From assembly GCF_025913575.1 (NCBI RefSeq), contig NZ_CP109785.1:1-64000 (forward strand): a DNA stretch of 64,000 nt, in the 5' to 3' direction. Of this stretch, positions 37,519 through 47,211 are shown piece by piece (position 1 is the stretch's first letter; every line of letters begins with the position of its first letter). The stretch is from Halocatena marina (GTDB lineage Archaea > Halobacteriota > Halobacteria > Halobacteriales > Haloarculaceae). The translations under genes were made by a program, and so were the position numbers. The notes under the pieces were generated by a model. It saw nothing but the letters and a program-made list of their open reading frames with translations, was not told the origin of the DNA and did no database searches.

Positions 37519-37592
37519 TCGTGCATTGACGATGATAGCCCGTCGGTATTGCCGCGAAACACTGAACTTTTTTAAGTAAAAACAGTCGTACT

Positions 37593-38246
37593 GTGCGATC
37601 GATCGACCTCGTTCTGGGACTTCCCGAATCGATGCAACTGCCCGTGCCAGCGTCCGTATCGACAGCTGCGGTGGTACGCGAGGAGCTGCTTTCGTGGCAG
37701 ATTCACGAGGAAACCGATGTAGTTTGCTTTCTGTCGCTCGTTATCGGTGAAATGGATCCCATCCAGACGGCGGTCGACGATCTCGACGTTGTCCATCGGT
37801 CCGACTTCACTGTCGTCGATGACGATACGTTCTACATCTACGCCGAGATGGATGTTCGCGCGGTCGACCGGAGGCTCTGGTCTGCTATCGATCGTCGTGC
37901 AATCCTCGTCCCTCCTATCGTTTACACAGACGATGGAACGCTTCAGCTAACGATCCTTGGTGACGAGGAGGCACTCAGTCGGACTATGAATCGCGTTCCA
38001 GACGAGATCACGGTGAATGTCACGCGTGTCGGCGAACATCGCCACTCGATTGCATCGCTTGCAGGTCGACTCACTCATCGTCAGTTCGAGGCTCTAACAG
38101 TTGCGCGTGATCTTGGCTATTATGAAGTACCGCGCAAGACTGCCCTCAGTGACGTTGCATCGGAGCTCGACTGCTCAGAAAGTGCCGCCTCGACACTGCT
38201 CCGGAAAGGAGAGCGAACGCTCGTAAACGCTGCTCTGGGCAACTGA
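37593..38246 (+). CDS. Bat-type HTH-10 transcriptional regulator
   Basis: The C-terminal HTH-10 domain is clear: LTHRQFEALTVARDLGYYEV, then PRKTALSDVASELDCSESAA and LLRKGERTLV. The N-terminal 140 residues resemble the bacterio-opsin activator sensor half without a PAS/GAF motif I can name. The start is a GTG at 37593, about 20 bases after a TTTTTTAAG box (37568-37576); an ATG at 37632 is the alternative. It is divergent from the P450 gene and may control it. Confidence 0.85.
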   Translation: MRSIDLVLGLPESMQLPVPASVSTAAVVREELLSWQIHEETDVVCFLSLVIGEMDPIQTAVDDLDVVHRSDFTVVDDDTFYIYAEMDVRAVDRRLWSAIDRRAILVPPIVYTDDGTLQLTILGDEEALSRTMNRVPDEITVNVTRVGEHRHSIASLAGRLTHRQFEALTVARDLGYYEVPRKTALSDVASELDCSESAASTLLRKGERTLVNAALGN

Positions 38247-38279
38247 TAGTCCCACAATGCCATCAGGTCACACTCACAG

Positions 38280-38642
38280 TCACCAAACGAAGTGGACGAG
38301 TATCCACGCGAATCCGATCGCCACGCCGGCTCCAGTGAGATTCCCAACGGCATTGAGCACTGCGTGGGTTCGATCATCTGACTCCCAGAGACGTATCGTC
38401 TCGTACGAAAACGAGGAAAACGTCGTGAACGACCCACACGCGCCGGTTCCGAGGAGCAACAACAGTTGCTCGCTCGCACTGGTCAATGTGAGGATCGCCA
38501 GCACGAAGCTCCCGACGACGTTCACGATGAGCGTTCCAGCAGGAAATCTCTCGGTATCGATCCATTCACTGACGGCATACCGCAAGAGTGCACCGAGTGC
38601 ACCGCCAGTTCCCACGATGTGTGCGGGTTCGATCGTCGTCAC
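38280..38642 (-). CDS. crcB: CrcB/Fluc fluoride channel subunit (first of a pair)
   Basis: Small four-helix protein that exports fluoride as a dimer. Motifs: GTGGALGALLRY, GTLIVNVVGSFVL and GTGACGSFTTFSSFSYE, including the polar track threonines and phenylalanines. A GTG start at 38642, one base after the TAG of the neighbouring copy, gives normal length (120 aa). It is co-transcribed with, and downstream of, the second crcB. Confidence 0.92.
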   Translation of the reverse strand: MTTIEPAHIVGTGGALGALLRYAVSEWIDTERFPAGTLIVNVVGSFVLAILTLTSASEQLLLLLGTGACGSFTTFSSFSYETIRLWESDDRTHAVLNAVGNLTGAGVAIGFAWILVHFVW

Positions 38643-38643
38643 G

Positions 38644-39027
38644 CTACTGCACCTCAACTATCCGTGCGAATTCTCGTCCGAGGAGGACAGCACCGAATCC
38701 GAGGGCGTAGTTAGCGAGGACGTTGGCGAGCATCAAAATCGGTGCAGAAACGAGTGCTGTCTGGAGTGCGAACGTGCTGTATGTGGTAAACGAAGAGAGA
38801 AATCCTGTCGCGGCGACCCAGTGCGTCTTGCTCGATAGGAGCCCGCTGTACATCGCTTCGTACAGAATGAATCCGAGCACGAAACTACCGACTGCGTTGG
38901 CAACGAGCGTTCCCGGTGGCCCCGGTAGTAACCCCGCGACGAAATATCGCAAATTCGATCCCGCGAATCCACCAATTCCGACGAGTACAACGGGTTCCAG
39001 CCGAATCAAAAAATGCTCATCTGACAT
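38644..39027 (-). CDS. crcB: CrcB/Fluc fluoride channel subunit (second of a pair)
   Basis: Paralogue of the next gene: GIGGFAGSNLRYF, GTLVANAVGSFVLGF and ATGFLSSFTTYSTFALQT. The glycine-cysteine in the TGACGS motif of its partner is replaced by TGFLSS. Paired CrcB genes often encode two oppositely inserted subunits forming a heterodimer. The ATG at 39027 gives 127 aa. I saw no fluoride-riboswitch-like sequence upstream. Confidence 0.92.
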   Translation of the reverse strand: MSDEHFLIRLEPVVLVGIGGFAGSNLRYFVAGLLPGPPGTLVANAVGSFVLGFILYEAMYSGLLSSKTHWVAATGFLSSFTTYSTFALQTALVSAPILMLANVLANYALGFGAVLLGREFARIVEVQ

Positions 39028-39289
39028 GTATGGAGAGAACCATCAATAGATGTCTTCGGAGATTGGACGAGACAGTCTCTGTCACTCGTATGAGTCGTCT
39101 AGCTTACGTATTGATATGTGCACTGAAATCAATCGACGACGTACGCAGTACGCTCTTGACAGTTCGCATTCGGAATTTCTGTTGAATAATACTGACCATG
39201 CCGTAGCAAGCTCCCCGGTGGCTTGTGACTGTCTCCGAATATTCGAGCATCGAGCTTCGAGCTGTAGGTTATTTCACCACAGACTGCAG

Positions 39290-40096
39290 TTACAGTTCGA
39301 TACGTTCGAGAAGCGCGTCTTCGCGGGTATTCATGGCGATAATTCGAATGTATTCTTCGATACGTGATTCATTAAGCTTCGCTTTCAGGAGCTCGTCTAC
39401 CTGATAGACGCCAGCAGCGTCGGTCATCGTGATCTCGACGAGGACAGGATACTCGTCTCCTTCGAGGAGCGCCACTTGTGCGATAGCTTGACTCGAAAGG
39501 GTATCGATGCCACGGCCGCCCTGATTATAGGGCATACGCGATCGGCCACGTTCCATGTCAAGCGCATCGGCGACTCGCAAGACGCCTGCTTCGACGGTGA
39601 GCGGTTGTTCTTCGGTATGGTGACAGAGGATCGCGTGCAGAATTTCGCCTTTCATTCGGACGAGTTCAGGGATTTCGTAAAACTCACCCAACACACGATC
39701 GAGAATATCGGCAGCAAGCGGGATGGAGTAGTATGGATGTCTATCGCGGTGGACGACGTGTCCGATGTCGTGGAGCACAGCAGCGAGCGCGATGATAACC
39801 GCTTCGTCGGCCTCGTCGAGATCATGCTGTCTCGCGCCGTTGAACTCGACGCCGCCCGCTTTCAGGAGATCGTACAGACAGAGCGCACGATTGCGGACGA
39901 TGCTGATATGCTTTTTTCCGTGGTCGTTGTATCCCTTTCGAGTGACTGGGTTGACGTTCTGCGCTTCGAGGTAGGCCGATATCTCTTCGTCGTCGTCGAC
40001 GTAATCGAGTATCGCGTTCACTCGTTTATCGGGGAACGAGTGGTCCGCGTCCGGGTCGTACGTACGGCCACCGTTGTCCCGCAGGTCGGCTTCCAT
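39290..40096 (-). CDS. HD-domain phosphohydrolase
   Basis: HD superfamily metal-dependent phosphohydrolase. Metal ligands: H in YNDHGKKHISIV, HD in VLHDIGHVVHRD, H in HAILCHHTEEQ and D in RVADALDMERGRSRM. The length is 268 aa from the ATG at 40096; the frame is open 56 codons upstream, but that part looks non-coding. Substrate unknown; nucleotides are common for this family. It is monocistronic. Confidence 0.85.
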   Translation of the reverse strand: MEADLRDNGGRTYDPDADHSFPDKRVNAILDYVDDDEEISAYLEAQNVNPVTRKGYNDHGKKHISIVRNRALCLYDLLKAGGVEFNGARQHDLDEADEAVIIALAAVLHDIGHVVHRDRHPYYSIPLAADILDRVLGEFYEIPELVRMKGEILHAILCHHTEEQPLTVEAGVLRVADALDMERGRSRMPYNQGGRGIDTLSSQAIAQVALLEGDEYPVLVEITMTDAAGVYQVDELLKAKLNESRIEEYIRIIAMNTREDALLERIEL

Positions 40097-40178
40097 ACTC
40101 CGTCTGCGGTCGCCAGCGCGAAAAAAATTCGTTTTCACCAACTGATATCTAGTGATCGAAGTGTCTTCGATCAGTGAC

Positions 40179-40652
40179 TTAAGCCGCCTGTGCAGCCTCT
40201 GCGACTTCGTCGTAGTCGGGTTCGACACCAGGGTCGTCGCTGACCCACTTGTAGGTGACCTCACCGTCTGTATCGATTACGAAGACAGACCGCTTGGCCA
40301 CGTTGTATACGCCGAGCTGTTCGAAGTCCATCGAAACGTCGTATTGGTCGATTAGCTCGCTGTTCGAGTCACTGACGAGATCGAAGTTTAGACCGAGTTC
40401 GTCTCGGAAGGCGTTCTGTGCAAACGGCGAGTCAACGCTTACCCCGTATACGCGCACGCCAGCGTCGGTGAATTCATCGAGCCGGTCGTCGAAGGCGGAC
40501 ATCTCGTGGGAACAAACGCTCGTGAACGCCCCAGGGAAAAACGCGAGAACGACAGGTCCGTCTTCGAGTGCGTCAGAGAGGGTAAACGAGTCGACATCTC
40601 CGTTTGCGAGCGGTGCAGTGAAATCAGGTGCAGTGTCGCCAGAGTCAGGCAT
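40179..40652 (-). CDS. Peroxiredoxin, 1-Cys AhpE/BCP-like
   Basis: Thiol peroxidase. The peroxidatic cysteine is C47 in FFPGAFTSVCSHEM. It is the only cysteine, so the enzyme must be 1-Cys or use an external thiol. The thioredoxin fold is complete (APDFTAPLANGDV to VFVIDTDGEVTYKW). The length of 157 aa is normal. The stand-alone gene is divergent from tatA. Confidence 0.92.
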   Translation of the reverse strand: MPDSGDTAPDFTAPLANGDVDSFTLSDALEDGPVVLAFFPGAFTSVCSHEMSAFDDRLDEFTDAGVRVYGVSVDSPFAQNAFRDELGLNFDLVSDSNSELIDQYDVSMDFEQLGVYNVAKRSVFVIDTDGEVTYKWVSDDPGVEPDYDEVAEAAQAA

Positions 40653-40773
40653 CGCGCTTGGCTACAGGTGATGGAGGTAAATATCTCTAGCAGATCTACT
40701 TGGCGCGCAACCGGAAACCCAACTCCGCCGAGCAAAAGGCCTATAGTCTGGAGTTCATAACCCTCTGGTAGAG

Positions 40774-41205
40774 ATGCCAACCAGCTTCGTACCCCTGTTC
40801 CCGGGCCTCCCCGGTGGGCCGGAAATGATCGTTATCCTGCTCATTGTGGTCCTGCTGTTCGGAGCAAACAAGCTTCCGAAACTGGCACGCTCCAGCGGGC
40901 AAGCCATGGGAGAGTTCAAGAAAGGACGTGAAGAAATCGAGGAGGAACTCAGCGAGATTCGAGATGATTCGGTCGGTGACAGCGGCGATTCGTTCGAACA
41001 GAGCGAGTTCGAGCAGAATCAGCCCCAGCATTCACAGGGCCAAAACCAACCGCCGAATCAGAACCAGCCGCCAAATCAAAATCAAAACCAAAACCAGGGA
41101 CGTCGTCCACAGAACGAACCCCAACGATCTCAGAATCAGCGCCAGCAATCGGGTGGCAATGATTGGGGTTCCCCCGCGACGAGTAGAGAACGCGACCGAC
41201 GATAG
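40774..41205 (+). CDS. tatA: Twin-arginine translocase subunit TatA
   Basis: Pore-forming Tat subunit. The N-terminal membrane helix PEMIVILLIVVLLFGANKLP with the hinge FG and the amphipathic helix KLARSSGQAMGEFKKGREEI are canonical. The acidic stretch EEIEEELSEIRDDS follows. The C-terminal tail (about residues 80-135) is unusual for a haloarchaeon: low-complexity, Gln/Asn/Pro-rich, with repeated NQPPNQ units. It serves the Tat-exported lipoproteins also seen in this window. Confidence 0.92.
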   Translation: MPTSFVPLFPGLPGGPEMIVILLIVVLLFGANKLPKLARSSGQAMGEFKKGREEIEEELSEIRDDSVGDSGDSFEQSEFEQNQPQHSQGQNQPPNQNQPPNQNQNQNQGRRPQNEPQRSQNQRQQSGGNDWGSPATSRERDRR

Positions 41206-41367
41206 CGTATTACGCTGCGCGGTGAACTAATCGTCCTTGGCTACAAAGTGTGCCCACCGAGACGGGGTGCTCTCGCTTTCGATAAATGATGAACAGACTA
41301 CACTTATCGTCAACAGGGTGCACGTCTATTCGTAACCGTTTTTCTTCTCCCAGCGAATTTCTTGCCG

Positions 41368-41440
41368 GGGCGTGTGGCCTAGTGGACAGGGCGAGAGGTT
41401 CCTAACCTCTAGATCGCGGGTTCGAATCCCGTCACGCCCG
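41368..41440 (+). tRNA. tRNA-Arg (anticodon CCT)
   Basis: 73 bases. The acceptor GGGCGTG pairs with CACGCCC, and the discriminator is G. The anticodon loop is TTCCTAA between AGAGG and CCTCT, giving CCT. The T arm is GCGGG-TTCGAAT-CCCGT. No intron. Confidence 0.95.
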
Positions 41441-41532
41441 CTTTCGCTATCGTCGTTAATTTTCATAATATATCGACAAATGACGAACATAATTTCGTCA
41501 AAAACTTATAGTAGACGAACCATTCGACCGTC

Positions 41533-42870
41533 ATGGTTGGTGTCGGCATCGACGCGATCGAAATTCATACTGGTAAGTTGTGTCTTGATCTTGGAGAAAC
41601 GTTTGCTCCAGAGATGGGTGATGACCCGGATAAGTATCGGAAGGGTCTCGGATTGTATACGAGTTCATTCCCGGACTCGTACGAAGACATCGTTACGATG
41701 GGAGCAAACGCGGCCCATCGATTGATGAAACGAACGGGCCGCACGCCGGCCGATATCGGGCGGATTGATGTTGCAACAGAAAGCGCATTCGACAATTCAA
41801 AGCCAGTCTCGACGTATATTGCAGGCTGCTTAGAGCAAGTTTTCGAGACGACGTTCCACCACGCTAACAAAGGTGAGCGGAAGTTCGCCTGCATTGCAGG
41901 AACACAGAGCCTCGATGATGCGTACAACTGGATTCGTGCGGGTCGTCACCGTGGTCGGTCGGCGCTCGTCATCGCAACGGACACGGCTCTCTATGCTCGT
42001 GGTGACGCGGGAGAAGCGACACAAGGTGCTGGAGCCGTGGCGATGCTCATCAGTGAAGACCCATCGCTCGTCGAACTGAGCCCTGAACAGGGATACGGAA
42101 GCGCTGACGAAACGGATTTCTTGAAGCCGAATCAGCAGTTCCCGAGTGTGGACGGAAAACGCAGCGTGCAGGTGTATCTCTCCCGAATGCGGGAAGCGCT
42201 TCAGGATTATGAGTCTGTCGCGGGTGACACTCACCCGGACGATTTCGCCTTTATCCCCTTCCACACCCCGTTCCCGGGGATGGTCAGGAAAGCCGGGCTG
42301 TTGGGATACCGGCACGTGATTCGTGACACCGGTGTCGAAGAGGAACTCGCCGCCGAGATTGGCCGTCAGCCCCGGCCAGAGGCGTTCGATGACGACCAAA
42401 CGTATCTGGACGCTGTGAGCGAATACACAGACGCGCTGAAGGAGACAACGCGCTATCAGGAGTGGTACGAACAAGTAATCGAACCGACGCTCAATATATC
42501 GCGATACGTCGGCAACTGGTACACTGGATCGGTTCACGTCGCGCGTGCAAGCGCACTCAAACACGCACTCGAACAGGACCGCGAGCTGACCGGAGACCGT
42601 CTGCTTGTTGCATCATACGGAAGTGGCGCACAGGCGGAGATCCACACGGAAACCGTTCAGGATGGGTGGAAGGAGGAAATCGCTGCGTTCGACATCGATG
42701 AACATCTCGATGCACGCCACGACATCACCTTCGAAGAGTACGAGCGTATTCACGACATCCACAATCACGACATCAAATCCGAGGATGTCGAAGAGTTCAC
42801 GACACCGTCAGATGAGTTTGTCTTCGACGGCTGGGGTCGGATGGGAGAGCGAAAGTACAAATTCGTCTAA
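41533..42870 (+). CDS. hmgB: Hydroxymethylglutaryl-CoA synthase
   Basis: Condenses acetyl-CoA with acetoacetyl-CoA to HMG-CoA, the entry to the mevalonate pathway for isoprenoid lipids. The catalytic cysteine is C120 in KFACIAGTQSLDD, and the general-base glutamate is E83 in VATESAFDNSKP. Later motifs include FIPFHTPFPGMVRKA and VGNWYTGSVHVARASAL. The length of 445 aa matches the haloarchaeal enzyme. The ATG at 41533 lies 92 bases after tRNA-Arg. Confidence 0.95.
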   Translation: MVGVGIDAIEIHTGKLCLDLGETFAPEMGDDPDKYRKGLGLYTSSFPDSYEDIVTMGANAAHRLMKRTGRTPADIGRIDVATESAFDNSKPVSTYIAGCLEQVFETTFHHANKGERKFACIAGTQSLDDAYNWIRAGRHRGRSALVIATDTALYARGDAGEATQGAGAVAMLISEDPSLVELSPEQGYGSADETDFLKPNQQFPSVDGKRSVQVYLSRMREALQDYESVAGDTHPDDFAFIPFHTPFPGMVRKAGLLGYRHVIRDTGVEEELAAEIGRQPRPEAFDDDQTYLDAVSEYTDALKETTRYQEWYEQVIEPTLNISRYVGNWYTGSVHVARASALKHALEQDRELTGDRLLVASYGSGAQAEIHTETVQDGWKEEIAAFDIDEHLDARHDITFEEYERIHDIHNHDIKSEDVEEFTTPSDEFVFDGWGRMGERKYKFV

Positions 42871-42956
42871 TTGTAAAATTAAAGTCATATAAGCAGATTA
42901 GCCCTCCAATGATAGGATGGGTCAGCGAATCGTAGCGGTAGTTCAGAGACCGTGAT

Positions 42957-44225
42957 TCACGGCCAACTTCCAGCCTGCTCGAACGCGCTTGCGACACGTT
43001 CGATAGCGACGACGTAAGCAGCGGTTCGGAAGGTTGGAAGATCTCTGTCCTCGTATGCAGAGACGAGGCTGTCGAACGCTTCAGTGATGACTCGTTCAAG
43101 TTCGTTGTTGACACGCTCTTCGGTCCAGTAGAAGCGCTGGCGGTTTTGTACCCACTCGAAGTATGAGACAGTAACGCCACCAGCGTTGGTGAGAATATCC
43201 GGAAGGACCACGACGTCTCGCTCCGAGAGGAGATCGTCCGCATCGGGGGTGATCGGACCGTTCGCTGCCTCTGCGATCACATCTGCTTGCACGTCGAGGG
43301 CGATCTCGGCGTCGATCGCGTTTTCGAGCGCCGCAGGCACGAGGAGATCGACATCGAGCGTCAGTAGCTCCTCGTTCGTGATCTCTTCGGTTGCTCCCTC
43401 GTAATCCGTGACTGATCCGGTCTTGTATTTACGGTCCTTAGCTGCGTCTGCATCGATCCCATCCGGATTGTAGATGGCACCACTGGAATCAGACACGGCG
43501 ACGATAGTCGCGCCGAGTTCGTCCTGCAGGAGTTGGGCGGCAATCGATCCCGCGTTGCCGTACCCCTGCACGGCGACGGTTGCTCCGTTCATCTCTCGAT
43601 CCAGATACGAAAACGCCTCACGGGCCGTGAGCATTGTCGAACGACCAGTCGCCTCGACACGTCCTGCACTACCACCGCTATCGAGGGCTTTCCCGGTAAT
43701 AACGCCCGGTTCGGTCGTGTTTTCGAGCGTCTCGTACGTGTTTTTGATCCAGTTCATCTCTCGCTGGCCGGTGTTCACGTCCGGTGCCGGTATGTCGCGG
43801 TCTTCACCGATGAAAGGACGGAGTTCCTTTGCAAACGAACGCGTGATACGCTCTAACTCCGCTGTGGAATACTCCTGTGGATCGATGACGATTCCACCTT
43901 TCCCACCGCCGTACGGAATGTCTACGACCGCACATTTGTAAACCATCCATCCCGAGAGTGCTTTCACTTCGTCCCGGGATACGTTCGGGTGATAGCGGAT
44001 ACCACCCTTGTACGGTCCTCGATCACCATTGAACTGCGATCGAAATGCCTTGAACACTTCTAGCCGACCGTCGTCCATCTCGACTGTCAGGTTCGCCTCT
44101 AGAACGCGCTCAGGATGCTTCAGACGCTCAAAAACCCCGTTGGGAACGTCCATGTCATCCATGTACGCCGACGCGAGGTCTAATTGCTCTTGGAGACTCG
44201 AAAAGGGATTCGCCTCTGCAGGCAT
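42957..44225 (-). CDS. gdhA: Glutamate dehydrogenase (NAD(P)-dependent)
   Basis: Interconverts glutamate and 2-oxoglutarate plus ammonia. The N-terminal domain has [20 protein letters not shown] and the catalytic-lysine region [12 protein letters not shown]. The nucleotide-binding domain starts at [17 protein letters not shown]. The length of 422 aa is normal for a hexameric GDH. Upstream (44226-44366) is AT-rich promoter sequence. Cofactor preference cannot be decided from the sequence alone. Confidence 0.95.
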   Translation of the reverse strand: MPAEANPFSSLQEQLDLASAYMDDMDVPNGVFERLKHPERVLEANLTVEMDDGRLEVFKAFRSQFNGDRGPYKGGIRYHPNVSRDEVKALSGWMVYKCAVVDIPYGGGKGGIVIDPQEYSTAELERITRSFAKELRPFIGEDRDIPAPDVNTGQREMNWIKNTYETLENTTEPGVITGKALDSGGSAGRVEATGRSTMLTAREAFSYLDREMNGATVAVQGYGNAGSIAAQLLQDELGATIVAVSDSSGAIYNPDGIDADAAKDRKYKTGSVTDYEGATEEITNEELLTLDVDLLVPAALENAIDAEIALDVQADVIAEAANGPITPDADDLLSERDVVVLPDILTNAGGVTVSYFEWVQNRQRFYWTEERVNNELERVITEAFDSLVSAYEDRDLPTFRTAAYVVAIERVASAFEQAGSWP

Positions 44226-44366
44226 ATTCTCACGTGGGTAAGTCAGATGTTAAGCGTGTCGGAGGTCACAAACTCTGGTACCAATAGTTACATGATTTAG
44301 CGAACGTTAACATGGTAATGCACAACATCCTTGGTACACTATATCATAATATTATTCACCAGTGAT

Positions 44367-45221
44367 TTACTCGTAGTCGATGCGTTCGAGGATGTTCTTT
44401 GCGCGAGAAATAAGCGGCGCATCGATCATTTCATCATCGACACGAAAGACACCGCCATCGTGTTCGTCACGTGCAGCGAGTACTCGCCGCGCCCACTCGA
44501 TCTGCTCGTCAGTCGGCGTGAACGCGTCGTTTATCACCGGAACCTGTTCCGGATGGATCGCCATCTTCCCATCGTAGCCGAGATCACGGGCGAAGGCGGT
44601 CTCATCAGCGAGTCGATCGGTGTCTCCGATATCAGTAAAGACAGTATCGATAGCGTCCACACCGGCTGCACTCGCCGCGAGAACGACGTGCTCGCGGGCG
44701 TAGAGGACTTCTGTTCCGTCCTCCGTTCGATTCGCACCGATGTCTGCCGAGAGATCTTCTGCGCCGAACGCGATCGCAGTCGTTGCGGAGGCAGCGGCGA
44801 TCTCTTCGGCGTGGAGCACGCCAGCAGCAGTCTCACAGAGCGCGAGTACAGGAACATCAACATCTCGTTCTGTGAGAAGCGCCGAGAAGTCGTTCACGTC
44901 CGCAGCGGATTCGGTCTTCGGGAGCATTGTGCTGTCGAGACGGGCCGAGTCGTCAGCGAGAAACGCGAGATCATCGTGTCCAGCCACGCGCACACAAACC
45001 TCACAGTCTGGATCGAACGCTGGATCGGTCAGTACCTCGGCAACTGCTTCCCGGCCAGCCTGTTTATTCGTCGGCGCAACGGCGTCTTCGAGATCGAACA
45101 CCACAACGTCAGCGCCCGTTCGAGGTGCCTTCCGCATGAGTGTTGGCTGATCACCCGGAGAGAACAGCACGCTTCGTCGCGGTCGCGGTCGTGATCGAGG
45201 TTGCGATGACGTTCCTGCCAT
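44367..45221 (-). CDS. HpcH/HpaI aldolase, CitE-like acyl-CoA lyase
   Basis: TIM-barrel lyase of the citrate lyase beta-subunit family. RRSVLFSPGDQPTLMRKA and DVVVFDLEDAVAP are canonical, with metal ligands E in LALCETAAGVLHAEEI and D in AFGAEDLSADIG. The C-terminal LGYDGKMAIHPEQVPVINDA is complete. No alpha or gamma citrate lyase genes are nearby, so it is more likely a malyl- or citramalyl-CoA lyase. The ATG at 45221 starts MAGTSSQPRSR. Confidence 0.88.
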   Translation of the reverse strand: MAGTSSQPRSRPRPRRSVLFSPGDQPTLMRKAPRTGADVVVFDLEDAVAPTNKQAGREAVAEVLTDPAFDPDCEVCVRVAGHDDLAFLADDSARLDSTMLPKTESAADVNDFSALLTERDVDVPVLALCETAAGVLHAEEIAAASATTAIAFGAEDLSADIGANRTEDGTEVLYAREHVVLAASAAGVDAIDTVFTDIGDTDRLADETAFARDLGYDGKMAIHPEQVPVINDAFTPTDEQIEWARRVLAARDEHDGGVFRVDDEMIDAPLISRAKNILERIDYE

Positions 45222-45463
45222 GATACCGCTATATCGTGGGAGTGTCTTGAATCCCGCCGGGAAGATATCGAGAAGAGTGGACTCTGGCGATTCGAAAGAC
45301 GCGAGCTCGTGCACGCGATCTACAAACGAGAGCGTGCGTGTACTGTTGGACGAGTAGACGTCCGAAAATACACCATCCGGAGGGACGGTGTGGAAATGAT
45401 AGCAGCGCGGTATACGAGTGCCCGATCGCTCAGTGTTTAGTGCTCGCCTTGGAACGATCGTAT

Positions 45464-46597
45464 ATGGACGAGCGAATCCACGAGCATGCTCGTATTCTGG
45501 TCGAGTGGAGCGCCTGCATCGAATCTGGTGACAACGTTGTGATGGTCGTCGATGAGGGCGCCCACGAGCTCGCGGTTGCAGTTGCCGACCGACTGGGCGA
45601 ACGGAATGCGAATCTCCTAACGCTGTACGCATCAGGAGAGATCAAGCGTGCGTACCTGCGAGGACACCGCGGGACCGAGTTCGAAACCGATCCAGACCAC
45701 GAGCGAGCGCTGTACGAGAACGCAGATAGTGTGCTGTCGCTGCGCGGCGGACGTAACGCGAGCGCAACAGCGGACGTTTCAGGCGAGACCCGACAAGCAT
45801 ACAGCACGGCCATGCAGGACATTCGAGAGGCGCGACTCACAACAGACTGGGTTTCGACGATCCATCCCACGAGGGCGCTCGCCCAGCAGGCCGGAATGGC
45901 CTTCGAGGAGTATCAGGACTTTGTCTACGATGCGATCATTAGAGACTGGGAGTCTCTCGCAGTCGAGATGCAGCGACTGAAGGAACTCCTCGATGCGGGA
46001 AGTGAGGTTCGAATCAGGAAGACAGCAACGACGAACGCAGAACCTGAGACGGATATTACCATGGCTATCGAGGACCGTACCGCTGTGAACAGCGCTGCCT
46101 CCGTACGATATGATTCTCACAATCTTCCATCGGGAGAGGTGTTCACCGCACCAACAGACACCGACGGAACGGTGCTGTTCGACGTGCCGATGACGTATCA
46201 GGGAAAGCGCCTGCGAAATGTCTGCCTCACGTTCGAGAACGGGTCAGTTGTCGAGTACTCTGCGGACACAAACGAAGACGTGCTGGAAGATATCCTCACG
46301 ACTGACGACGGGGCAAAACGACTCGGTGAGCTCGGCATCGGTATGAATCGCGGCATCGATCGATTTACGGACAATATCCTCTTCGACGAAAAAATGGGTA
46401 ATACCATCCATCTGGCGGTTGGTCGTGCCTATCAGTCCTGTCTTCCAGCGGATGAATCAGGGAATCAGAGTGCTGTCCACGTCGATCTGATCACAGACAT
46501 GAGTGAAGATGCTACTGTCGAAATCGATGGGGAAGTGGTACAACGAAACGGCGCATTCCGGTGGGAAGATGGATTCGAGGCATCTCGTGGTTCGTGA
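45464..46597 (+). CDS. M29-family aminopeptidase (AmpS/thermophilic type)
   Basis: Dimetal aminopeptidase, 377 aa. The metal-binding residues expected for M29 are in NLPSGEVFTAPT (Glu), VEYSADTNEDVL, GIGMNRGIDRFTDN and DEKMGNTIHLAVGRAY (His). The N-terminal domain has ILVEWSACIESGDNVVMVVD. The frame is open upstream, but the ATG at 45464 matches the family start. The divergent CitE-like gene shares the 242-base upstream region, which includes an imperfect hairpin at 45370-45391. Confidence 0.88.
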   Translation: MDERIHEHARILVEWSACIESGDNVVMVVDEGAHELAVAVADRLGERNANLLTLYASGEIKRAYLRGHRGTEFETDPDHERALYENADSVLSLRGGRNASATADVSGETRQAYSTAMQDIREARLTTDWVSTIHPTRALAQQAGMAFEEYQDFVYDAIIRDWESLAVEMQRLKELLDAGSEVRIRKTATTNAEPETDITMAIEDRTAVNSAASVRYDSHNLPSGEVFTAPTDTDGTVLFDVPMTYQGKRLRNVCLTFENGSVVEYSADTNEDVLEDILTTDDGAKRLGELGIGMNRGIDRFTDNILFDEKMGNTIHLAVGRAYQSCLPADESGNQSAVHVDLITDMSEDATVEIDGEVVQRNGAFRWEDGFEASRGS

Positions 46598-46620
46598 GTT
46601 CCCCACGATACATTCGAGGC

Positions 46621-47016
46621 CTATTCGAGATTGATATTCGCTGACGAATCGTCGCGCTCGAATGTGATTTCGAGAATACTGTTGTTGAACGTGGCTTTGG
46701 CGGAGTGTTCGTCGACGTGGACAGGGAGGCGGAGTTGCTCTTCGTACTCTCGGTGGTCGGTTGCCGCACTGATCGTGAGCGATTTTCCATCGCACTTGAT
46801 GTCAATGGCACTCTTTTCGACCCCAGGAAGGTCTGCAACGACGAATACACGATCGTCGTCTTGTTGAGTGGTGATATGAACATCGTTCCCAAAGCCGGAG
46901 TCACCACTCTGTACCCGCATCTCGAAGTTGTCTCCCATCATCTCGTCCATCATCCGACTGAGTTCACTGAATATGTCGTCGAACGGATCCCGGTCATCCC
47001 GGTCGCGCGAGCCCAT
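46621..47016 (-). CDS. Hsp20/alpha-crystallin small heat-shock protein
   Basis: ATP-independent chaperone. The alpha-crystallin domain covers about residues 43-125: VFVVADLPGVEKSAIDIKCD, then LRLPVHVDEHSAKATFNNSI and LEITF. The N-terminal arm is short with a Met-rich helix (ELSRMMDEMMGD). The C-terminal I-x-I motif appears as INLE. The length of 131 aa is small but usual. It converges with the aminopeptidase. Confidence 0.9.
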   Translation of the reverse strand: MGSRDRDDRDPFDDIFSELSRMMDEMMGDNFEMRVQSGDSGFGNDVHITTQQDDDRVFVVADLPGVEKSAIDIKCDGKSLTISAATDHREYEEQLRLPVHVDEHSAKATFNNSILEITFERDDSSANINLE

Positions 47017-47211
47017 GAGTTAAACTCATGCTCTATTTGATCAAAAGCCTTCTGAAGGCGTCATCACGAACACAATTATTGATTGTTATATATGTATGTT
47101 GACGAACCAGTAGACATTCTGAACGATTTGGGCGGTGAACAGGGCTTATTTCCGATCGATGGGGGAGACGGTTTCAGTACGTTTTTGACTGCCGACCGAT
47201 TCACAGCAGAT

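Noticed and set aside
39028..39289. Fluoride riboswitch ahead of the crcB pair
   Set aside because: I looked for the conserved crcB-motif core (GG-GATGG and partner pairing) on the minus strand and did not find it.
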